From positions 1 through 11,271 of the forward strand of contig DATLCC010000033.1 in assembly GCA_035526585.1 (NCBI GenBank): a stretch of 11,271 nt of DNA. The letters run 5' to 3'. The notes under the pieces were generated by a model. That model had not been told where the DNA came from. It saw only the letters and a list, made by a program, of their open reading frames with translations, and made no database searches. How positions within the stretch are numbered: the stretch's first letter is position 1; each line of letters starts with the position of its first letter. The DNA comes from JAJPHT01 sp035526585 (GTDB taxonomy: Archaea > Thermoplasmatota > SW-10-69-26 > JACQPN01 > JAJPHT01). This document shows positions 5,438 to 11,271 of the stretch, piece after piece. The translations under genes were made by a program, and so were the position numbers.

Positions 5438-7645
5438 TCATCCGAAATCGAAGAGGCGGACCTGCCGGGTGGGGCGCCAGTCGATCGCGAGCCGGTCGAG
5501 GACGGTCTCGACGAGCCCCTTGTAGTAGTCCTTGTCGAGGCGCTTGAACGCGTCGTCCGTCGGCGGCTCGTAGCCTTGGGACGTCTTCACGTACTCGAGC
5601 TGCTCGCCCTTCTTGATCTCGCGGCCGTACATCTCCTGGTACTTGCGCGCGACCTGCGCGCCCACCGCGTTCTCGGCCGCGTAGTCGGCGAGCGCCTTGC
5701 CCATGCGCACGCGCATGACGAAGTCCTCGCGCCCGTACTGCGCCATGTCGAACGCCTTGCGCCCGATCTCCTTGGGGTCGCCCTTGCGCATGAGGAGGGA
5801 TTCCGATACGGCATTCAACGTCTTGTCGAAGACCCCGCAGGCAGAGCTTGCCTTGAACGCGACGCCGTGCTTCTCGATGCGGCCATCGTGGTGCAGCAGG
5901 AGGTACGACTTCCTCTCGTGGAAATAGCCGGCCTTGTACGAGTCCTGCTCGAGGCGCATGAAGTTCTCGCCGCCAAGCTCCGTGCGCACGAAGTCGTCGA
6001 CGACCTTGTTCAACGTCTCGATCTCGGGAGCCTTCGAGGCGTAGATGCCGTCGGTGTCGGTCTCCACCTTGCTGTCGCCCATCGCGTCCTCGACGCGGCG
6101 GATGAGCGTGCGCGCGACGCCTACGATCGCGACGCCGACGGGAAGCGATCCGTAGCGCGAGAAGGGGCTCGCCATGTTGCCGTAGATCGAGTTGAGGATG
6201 ACCTTGATCACGTTCTGCTGCGCGCCGAGGCGCTCGCGCTCGCCGGGGTCCGCCGCCTCCTTCGCGCGCTTCTTGATCTCGCCGCGCAGCTTCAGCAGCC
6301 GGCGCACCTCGAGCGCCATCGGCGAGATGCCGTCGATCTCGACGATGAGGTTCACGCCGCGCGATTCGTCGGGGATGCTGTAGACGCGGCGCTCGCCGTC
6401 ACGCCTGGACACGAGCGTCTTCGTGAGCGCCTCCGTCCCGAGGAAGCGCGTGTTGTCGGCGCCCGAGCCCAGCGACACCATGATGCTCGGGTACATCGAG
6501 CTGAAGTCGACCTTCCACATGGGCTCGAAGAGGCCGCGCTGGTAGATCTCGACGATCCCGCCGACGAAGGCGACGCCGCCCGTCTGGCCGAAGAGGTCGC
6601 GATATCGTTCCTCGTTCGTGCCGTCGCTCACGACGCGCGGCTGCACCTGCGAGAAGACGCGTCCCTGGAGCACGTTCGTGTGGAAGATCGAGGTGCTGCG
6701 GAGGATGACGTTCAGGGGCGCGCCGTAGAGCTCGGCGAGCGCGACGAAGTTCTTCCAGTAGATCTTCGCGAGGCTCCGCGTGAGCTTGATGTCGTTCCGA
6801 TTGTAGTCGGCGAGGCGCTCCGTGCCCACGAGCGCGCGCGTGTCGCTCATGTCCTCCTTGATGACGGGGAGCTTCATCCATGCCCCGACGGTCTTGAGCT
6901 TGAGGTCCTTGATGCCGTGGAGCGTCTGGTCGAGCTTGATGCTATCGAAGACGTCGTACGTCAGGCGTCCGTCGAGCACGATCTCGTCGTCCTGCTCGAT
7001 GGGGCCGCGCTGCCCGCGCCCGAGGCGGCGCGCGTCGAGGCCGTTCGCGCGGATGCGCTTGATCAGCATGGGCAGGTCGTATCCGCCGATGTTGTACCCC
7101 ACGAGGACGTCGGGGTCGCACTCCTCCATGGCCTGCAGGAACTTCTCGCAGATGTCCTTGTCCGACCTGCCGTCGCCCAGGAACACGACGGGCTCCGCAT
7201 CGTCGCACCCGTAGCCGATGGCGATGAGCGGGTCGCGCTCGGTCGGGAAGCCGCTCCCCGTCGTGAGCTGCTCGAGGTCGATGACCATGAGGCGCGGCGC
7301 GCGGCCGTGCTTGAACTGGCGGAAGTACTCGGGCTCGTCGATGAGCACGCGCTCGACGAAGGCGACGTGGTTGTCCGCCATCTCGAGCGGGCGCTCGTCC
7401 TTCGACATGTCCGTGACGCCCCGCACGGTCGAGAACTCGTAGCGCCACCACTCCTCGGGCGCAAGGCGCGAGAGCGGACGCACCAGGACCTTCTCCGCCT
7501 TCTCGGCGCGCAGCTCCCGCGGCCGCTTCGAGTACGCGTAAGGATGGAAGGGGGCGGGGACGCGCTGCATGCCCGCGGACGTCCAGATGTCGAGGTACTG
7601 GCGGTCGTTCTGGATGCTCCGGAACACCGCGAGGGGGACGTCCAT
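5438..7645 (-). CDS. polB: Family-B DNA polymerase (archaeal replicative/repair type)
   Basis: 735 residues against about 775 in Pyrococcus enzymes. The N-terminal domain has HPYAY (34-38), matching the FRPYIY region of the uracil-sensing fold. The 3'-5' exonuclease motifs are intact: Exo I VIDLE (D123, E125), Exo II YNIGGYD (184-190) and Exo III YNRND (Y281, D285). Polymerase motif A is VDFSSMYPSI (D380), motif B is KVILNSIYGN (K481, N485, Y488) and motif C is DTDG (D530, D532). The usual YxGG motif is FVGG (360-363). The C-terminus QVRLFDFG fits a PCNA-interacting QxxLxxF box. The ATG at 7645 is chosen because the upstream gene stops 26 bp earlier and the family N-terminus starts here; no Shine-Dalgarno is visible. 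It is probably co-transcribed with the upstream lipoprotein hydrolase. Catalysis should be normal proofreading DNA synthesis. Confidence 0.95.
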   Translation of the reverse strand: MDVPLAVFRSIQNDRQYLDIWTSAGMQRVPAPFHPYAYSKRPRELRAEKAEKVLVRPLSRLAPEEWWRYEFSTVRGVTDMSKDERPLEMADNHVAFVERVLIDEPEYFRQFKHGRAPRLMVIDLEQLTTGSGFPTERDPLIAIGYGCDDAEPVVFLGDGRSDKDICEKFLQAMEECDPDVLVGYNIGGYDLPMLIKRIRANGLDARRLGRGQRGPIEQDDEIVLDGRLTYDVFDSIKLDQTLHGIKDLKLKTVGAWMKLPVIKEDMSDTRALVGTERLADYNRNDIKLTRSLAKIYWKNFVALAELYGAPLNVILRSTSIFHTNVLQGRVFSQVQPRVVSDGTNEERYRDLFGQTGGVAFVGGIVEIYQRGLFEPMWKVDFSSMYPSIMVSLGSGADNTRFLGTEALTKTLVSRRDGERRVYSIPDESRGVNLIVEIDGISPMALEVRRLLKLRGEIKKRAKEAADPGERERLGAQQNVIKVILNSIYGNMASPFSRYGSLPVGVAIVGVARTLIRRVEDAMGDSKVETDTDGIYASKAPEIETLNKVVDDFVRTELGGENFMRLEQDSYKAGYFHERKSYLLLHHDGRIEKHGVAFKASSACGVFDKTLNAVSESLLMRKGDPKEIGRKAFDMAQYGREDFVMRVRMGKALADYAAENAVGAQVARKYQEMYGREIKKGEQLEYVKTSQGYEPPTDDAFKRLDKDYYKGLVETVLDRLAIDWRPTRQVRLFDFG

Positions 7646-7673
7646 CCGCTTCGCGGAGGGAGGCCTTCGGCCT
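7645..7673 (-). other. Two tandem GAA-loop micro-hairpins across the hydrolase-polB junction
   Basis: On the minus strand AGGCC-GAA-GGCCT (7673-7661) overlaps the last two bases of the hydrolase TAG stop, and TCCGC-GAA-GCGGA (7657-7645) ends on the A of the polB ATG. Both are 5-bp stems with the same GAA loop, 3 nt apart. Together they fill the spacer where a Shine-Dalgarno sequence would normally be. Confidence 0.65.
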
Positions 7674-9366
7674 AAGCGTTTTCCCCGGGCGCGAACGCGG
7701 GCAGCCACAGCCGCGCGCCCTCGTCGCCGCCAAGCGGGATCGTGTACGTGGTCGTCGTGACCTGAGGCATCGCGGAGTCGGTGTTGTCGGGCCGGATCAC
7801 AAGCTGGAGCGTGTCGCCCGCCTTGACCTGCTGCGCGATGCCTTCGAGGAAGACGCGTACCGACATCGGCTCTCCCGTGGGCACGTCGGAGGCGTGGTCG
7901 CGCGACTCGCGCGTCGCGAGGTTCTGCCACCCGACGCTCACCTGCTCGCGCTCGCCGCTGGGGCTCACCTCGTACAGGCGCACCTCCAGGATGCCTTCGG
8001 GACGGTCCACGCTGACGTGGAGGTCCACGTACGGGTTCCCGATGAACAGCGTAGGCGCCGCGAACGCCGCGGTCTCGAACGCGATCTCCTCGGCGGAAAG
8101 GACGGGGAGCCTCTGTCCCGACATGGCCTGCGCCTGGGACGCGGGCGTCGCCGAGAGCGTCGCTTCGCCGTCCTTCGCCGCGCCAGGCGTCATCGCGCCG
8201 TCGGCGCCGAAGGCGTACGCCACGAGCGTCGACTCGACGGGCGGCCAGCTTGTGAGCTCCCACGTCCTGTTCGCGCTGTCCTGCACAAGGACAGGCGCCG
8301 CGGCCTGCTCCGCCGCGAGGGCGGCCGCATCCTTGCGCACGTAGGCGTCGAGGAACTGGTCGATCGTGGTGTTGTACTGCGTCCAGCTCTGATCGGGGTC
8401 GTACGAGTCGTGCCAGGGGATGTTGTGCTCCCACTGGCCCACGAGCATGCGCTTCGGGCCCGGCAGCTTCTGCCAGATCGTCTGCACGTGGTCCATCTTG
8501 ACGTTGAAGTCCTTCGCGCCGTGCACGACGAACACAGCCGCGGTCGCATTCGCCACGGCGGCGCTCATGTCGCGCTCGTCCCAGAAGGCGCCGTGGACGC
8601 CGTCGCGGTACGTCTGCATCGGCGAGAGGAAGACGTCGAGCTGTTCTGGGCACACGTGCGTCGCTTGCGCGGGCCCCCATCCGGGGACGCCGGTGGGCTC
8701 CGTGTACGCGATGTCCACGAGCGCGGCGTACTCCGCGTTGAACGCGGCGCCGGTGTTGATCGGCACGCCTTCGAAGAAGTCGTAGCGGTAGTGGTCGCTG
8801 ATCCCTTCGACGGGCACGATCGCGTCGAGGTGCGGCGCGGCGCCCGAGACGAGCCCTTCCCACGGCGTCGTCCCGTCGTACGAGACGCCCGTCATCGCGA
8901 CGTGGCCGTCCGACCAGTCCTGCGCGGCAAGCCACTCGATCGCGGCGGCGACGTCCGCGTTCTCCTGCTGCCCGCCGATCATGAAGCACCCCTCCGAGAG
9001 GCCGGTGCCGCGCACCGACACGAGCGCGATCGCGTACCCGCGGCGCAGGAAGTGCTCGTAGAGCGAGCTGGGCGGGTGCTCCGCGCTGTACACGGAGGTC
9101 TCCGGGTTGAGGTTCCCGTAGTACGGGCCCATGTCCATGATGACCGGGACCTTCGTGCCCTCCGGCACGTCGGGCAGGTACACCGTGCCGTGGAGGGCGA
9201 GCCCGTCCGCGAGATCGATCGACGCTTCGAGGACGTCGCCCAGATCGTAGATCAGGTCCTCCACTCCGCGCTCGAGGTCCACGCTCGCGACGGCGGCGGG
9301 CTGGGGCGCGAGGCAGCCCGCTCCGAGGGCGAAGGCAAGGGCGAGGGCAAGCGCAAGGACGCGCAT
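7672..9366 (-). CDS. CocE/NonD-family (S15-like) alpha/beta hydrolase, probable lipoprotein
   Basis: 564 residues. A signal sequence ends in LGAGC, so C18 is a likely lipidation site. The alpha/beta-hydrolase core of the CocE/X-Pro dipeptidyl-peptidase group follows. It has GPYYG (80-84, oxyanion tyrosine region), RGTGLSEG (119-126), the nucleophile elbow GVSYDG (S162), the acid in HGAKDFN (D286) and the histidine in GQWEHN (H314). A beta-rich C-terminal jelly-roll domain (about 370-555) is typical of the family. Known members hydrolyse esters such as cocaine, beta-lactam side chains or X-Pro peptides; the substrate here cannot be told. It should act outside the cell, tethered to the membrane. 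The ATG at 9366 is chosen because it begins the signal peptide. It lies 26 bp upstream of polB and diverges from the Asp-box protein. Confidence 0.9.
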   Translation of the reverse strand: MRVLALALALAFALGAGCLAPQPAAVASVDLERGVEDLIYDLGDVLEASIDLADGLALHGTVYLPDVPEGTKVPVIMDMGPYYGNLNPETSVYSAEHPPSSLYEHFLRRGYAIALVSVRGTGLSEGCFMIGGQQENADVAAAIEWLAAQDWSDGHVAMTGVSYDGTTPWEGLVSGAAPHLDAIVPVEGISDHYRYDFFEGVPINTGAAFNAEYAALVDIAYTEPTGVPGWGPAQATHVCPEQLDVFLSPMQTYRDGVHGAFWDERDMSAAVANATAAVFVVHGAKDFNVKMDHVQTIWQKLPGPKRMLVGQWEHNIPWHDSYDPDQSWTQYNTTIDQFLDAYVRKDAAALAAEQAAAPVLVQDSANRTWELTSWPPVESTLVAYAFGADGAMTPGAAKDGEATLSATPASQAQAMSGQRLPVLSAEEIAFETAAFAAPTLFIGNPYVDLHVSVDRPEGILEVRLYEVSPSGEREQVSVGWQNLATRESRDHASDVPTGEPMSVRVFLEGIAQQVKAGDTLQLVIRPDNTDSAMPQVTTTTYTIPLGGDEGARLWLPAFAPGENA

Positions 9367-9438
9367 GCGGCCGGAGGGGGCCCCGCGACGGAAAAAGGCT
9401 GTTGCGGCGGCGTCACCCGACCACGGCCGCACGACGAA

Positions 9439-9447
9439 CGTATTTGG
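9439..9447. promoter_or_regulatory. TATA-like element shared by divergent genes
   Basis: The plus strand reads CGTATTTGG and the minus strand CCAAATACG, the same AAATAC core as the rRNA promoters. On the plus strand it is about 28 nt before the GTG at 9471, fitting a leaderless transcript. On the minus strand it is about 77 nt before the ATG at 9366, giving a leader of about 50 nt. No other TATA candidate is visible in this short gap. Confidence 0.5.
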
Positions 9448-9470
9448 CCGCGGATCAGCCTGGGTGCCCC

Positions 9471-10934
9471 GTGACGCGCGCCCTGCCCGTGCTCTCGTGC
9501 GCCCTGGTCGTCCTCGTCGCAGGCGCCGCCTTCCTGGGCGGAGGCGCGCTGCCGGCGGCCGATGTCGCTTCGCGGGATGCCGCGGCGCTCCCGTCGGGCG
9601 CGCATCCCGGCGGCGCCTACGTCTGCCCGCCCGGTGGCGCGCCCCAGCCCGCGGGCGGCATCTGCGCGCGTGCGTTCGCGGGCGCATCCGACCTCCTCGT
9701 CGAGCCCGATCTGGCCGTGAGCCCGCTCGACCCGCAGGTGATGGCCTTCGCCGCGAACGATGGACAGACCGTCCGCGCGATCGATCCGCTGCGATCCGGC
9801 AAGATGGAGCTGCGCACGCAGACGCTCGCGCTTTTCACGACCACGGACGGCGGCGCCACGTGGGACGCGCGGGATCTACCGCCGCCTCCGCCGCCGCCCG
9901 CGCCGCAGGACGGCGTCCTCCTCGCCGACACGCAGCTCTGGGACCCCACGATCGCCTTCGGCGCGGACGGCGCGCTGCAGGTGGGCGGCGTGCTCGTGTG
10001 GCAGGGCGCGGACGGCTCGGCGAAGCAGAAGCGCGTGTTCCACCTCGAGAGCGGCGACCTCGGCGCGTCGTGGAGCGACTGGCATCTCTTTGGCCGCAAG
10101 GTCGACCGCCCGTGGATGGCCGTCGAGTCCGGCGGGGCGATCGACCTCGTCTGGTGGGAGACGGCCGACACGACGCTCGGGTTCGCGCGCAGCGTGGATG
10201 GCGGCGCGACGTGGTCGCCGCTCGCGCCGGATGCGCCGCCCGTGCACTGCGATTTCCCCTCGCCGCCCGTGGAGCACGGCGGCGGGATCGTCGTCGCCTG
10301 CGCGCGCGACGAGCGCTTCCTCGTGGACGATGCGACGCCACCGCGCGGCCTCTACCGCTACGACGCGGAGGCGAACCGCTTCGACCTCGCTGGCCCGATC
10401 CCCGCGATGAGCATCCCGATGGTCCTAGCGCCCGAGGACGGCTCGCTCGTGATCGTCGCCGGCGTGTGGAACGTCTCCGACATCCTGATGCTGCGCAGCC
10501 TGGACGGCGGCGCGACGTGGACGAGCCTCCCGGACCTTGGCGCGCGCCTCGAGAACGCGGCCGGATGGTGGTTCCTGCAATCGATGGGCGCGAAGCTCGA
10601 TCCGTGGGGCCACATCCATCTCTTCGTGCGCGGCGTCGCCGCCGGGCCGCACCAGGACCTTGGGCCCGCCGGGCCGTTCGTGGATCTCCCCGTGTTCCTC
10701 GCGGCCGCGAACGCGGACGAGTTCGCTGTCGCGCACGTGGTCCTCGACCCCGCGACGGGCGACGTGCTCTCGGAGCAGCTCATGACGCCGGCCGTGCCGC
10801 ACGCACCCACGGGCTCCCCCTCGATCGGCCCCGGTCGCGCGGGGGACTACTACGGCATCGGGTTCGCCGAGGACCACGCGGTGCTCGTGTGGGAATACCA
10901 GCGCAGCCTGTTCCTCACGCATTGGATGCGGTGA
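9471..10934 (+). CDS. Secreted Asp-box (BNR repeat) beta-propeller protein, sialidase-like fold
   Basis: 487 residues from the GTG. The signal peptide is about 1-30 (hydrophobic ALVVLVAGAAFLGG). Four Asp-box motifs of the SxDxGxTW type follow: TTDGGATW (124-131), SGDLGASW (194-201, variant), SVDGGATW (241-248) and SLDGGATW (343-350), marking a beta-propeller. VDRPWMAV (211-218) and RAGDYYGIGF (456-465) resemble conserved blocks of bacterial proteins annotated as exo-alpha-sialidase. I do not see the complete arginine triad or FRIP motif of true sialidases, so hydrolase activity is uncertain. A seven-proline run occupies 137-143. The GTG is preferred over an ATG at 9402 because it gives a clean signal peptide and sits at leaderless distance from a TATA element. 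No C-terminal anchor is visible, so it is probably released. Confidence 0.85.
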   Translation: MTRALPVLSCALVVLVAGAAFLGGGALPAADVASRDAAALPSGAHPGGAYVCPPGGAPQPAGGICARAFAGASDLLVEPDLAVSPLDPQVMAFAANDGQTVRAIDPLRSGKMELRTQTLALFTTTDGGATWDARDLPPPPPPPAPQDGVLLADTQLWDPTIAFGADGALQVGGVLVWQGADGSAKQKRVFHLESGDLGASWSDWHLFGRKVDRPWMAVESGGAIDLVWWETADTTLGFARSVDGGATWSPLAPDAPPVHCDFPSPPVEHGGGIVVACARDERFLVDDATPPRGLYRYDAEANRFDLAGPIPAMSIPMVLAPEDGSLVIVAGVWNVSDILMLRSLDGGATWTSLPDLGARLENAAGWWFLQSMGAKLDPWGHIHLFVRGVAAGPHQDLGPAGPFVDLPVFLAAANADEFAVAHVVLDPATGDVLSEQLMTPAVPHAPTGSPSIGPGRAGDYYGIGFAEDHAVLVWEYQRSLFLTHWMR

Positions 10935-10947
10935 CCAAAACCCCGGA

Positions 10948-11271
10948 ATGGGAGGGCTTTGCACGCGAGTGATCTTCCGCAGTACTCCGGCGCCGTTCAT
11001 CCTCGTCGGCGTGGCACACATCTTGGCAGGATGGCCGCTGTTCAAATTCGCTGCCGAGACGCTCTTGGGGATTGGGACGGCACCGTTCGGATTTCTTTTC
11101 TTGCCTGTTGGCATCGCGTTCCTTCTCCTCCCTGCGCTTCTCTTGATCGGAACAGGACTTGCGCTTATCTTGTGGCTAAGGTGGGGGCCTTTCACCGCAA
11201 TGCTCCTCGATGGGATCGTGCTTGTCGGATCGTTGGTCACAGGATTGCAGGGGGTGCCCCGTATGCTGGTC
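10948..11271 (+). CDS. Multi-spanning membrane protein, N-terminal part (cut by window end)
   Basis: An open frame of 108 codons runs to the window end without a stop. The product is very hydrophobic, with likely TM segments at about 17-32, 38-54, 55-77 and 84-100 and few charged residues. I recognise no family. The start is uncertain: the ATG at 10948 lies 13 nt after the previous stop, and an in-frame GTG at 10969 has a GGGAGGG (10950-10956) 12 nt upstream. Codon use is unlike the rest of the window: about 31 of the last 101 codons end in A or T, and TTG, CTT and GGA are frequent. Neighbours end almost always in G or C. This could reflect transferred DNA or simply the composition of a membrane protein. 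Confidence 0.7.
   Translation, partial: MGGLCTRVIFRSTPAPFILVGVAHILAGWPLFKFAAETLLGIGTAPFGFLFLPVGIAFLLLPALLLIGTGLALILWLRWGPFTAMLLDGIVLVGSLVTGLQGVPRMLV

Noticed and set aside
5354..7675. 773-codon open frame on the plus strand opposite polB
   Set aside because: It mirrors a fully motif-bearing polymerase gene. The translation is rich in Arg, Val, Leu, His and Asp with no domains, as expected from antisense reading of GC-biased codons.
7646..8989. Upstream extension of the polB frame (1,183 codons in total)
   Set aside because: The extension overlaps the hydrolase in another frame and is arginine-rich noise; the family N-terminus begins at the ATG at 7645.
7894..9474. 526-codon plus-strand frame opposite the hydrolase
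   Set aside because: Antisense shadow of a gene with a complete catalytic triad; no recognisable motif of its own.
9367..9687. Upstream extension of the hydrolase frame
   Set aside because: It would bury the signal peptide and lipobox and overlap the divergent gene; the ATG at 9366 starts the signal peptide directly.

Overview
The window is archaeal chromosome. It opens with the 5' end of a 16S rRNA gene on the minus strand. It also carries an archaeal family-B DNA polymerase, TATA-type promoters at archaeal spacing (several fitting leaderless transcripts), a surface protein with a C-terminal tail resembling the PGF-CTERM archaeosortase signal, and a membrane-tethered double winged-helix regulator. 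The coding DNA is very GC-rich. The short 16S piece and the gene styles suggest a GC-rich euryarchaeote, perhaps Thermoplasmatota, but the lineage is an inference from about 107 nt of rRNA and gene style.

Layout. 1-107: 16S rRNA 5' end (minus). 108-924: no protein gene; a long rRNA leader and promoter region with four TATA-like elements in the 16S direction, two of them inside a 93-bp-spaced duplication, many small hairpins, and a far-upstream block dense in GC palindromes. 925-2526 (minus): membrane-bound regulator with signal peptide, ectodomain, one TM helix and two wHTH domains. 2686-3012 (plus): small secreted protein, divergent from the regulator. 3013-3389: convergent intergenic region with a terminator candidate for each strand and a 66-bp inverted repeat between them. 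3390-5177 (minus): secreted surface protein with four carboxypeptidase-regulatory-like domains. 5178-5437: TATA box for that gene and a G-quadruplex-type tract. 5438-7645 and 7672-9366 (both minus): PolB preceded, after 26 bp, by a CocE/S15-type lipoprotein hydrolase, probably one transcript. 9471-10934 (plus): secreted Asp-box (sialidase-like fold) protein, divergent from the hydrolase. 10948-11271 (plus): start of a multi-spanning membrane protein, cut by the window edge, with clearly less GC-biased codons.

How the parts relate. Four or five of the seven proteins are exported or membrane-bound, so the region is mainly cell-surface functions placed beside two core information genes (16S rRNA and PolB). 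The most distinctive items are the transmembrane transcription regulator facing a tiny secreted two-cysteine protein across a 159-bp intergenic region with a duplicated GGGCCC-centred element, the duplicated rRNA promoter module, and the large palindrome between the convergent genes. I do not see a CRISPR array, transposase, tRNA or recognisable defence system.
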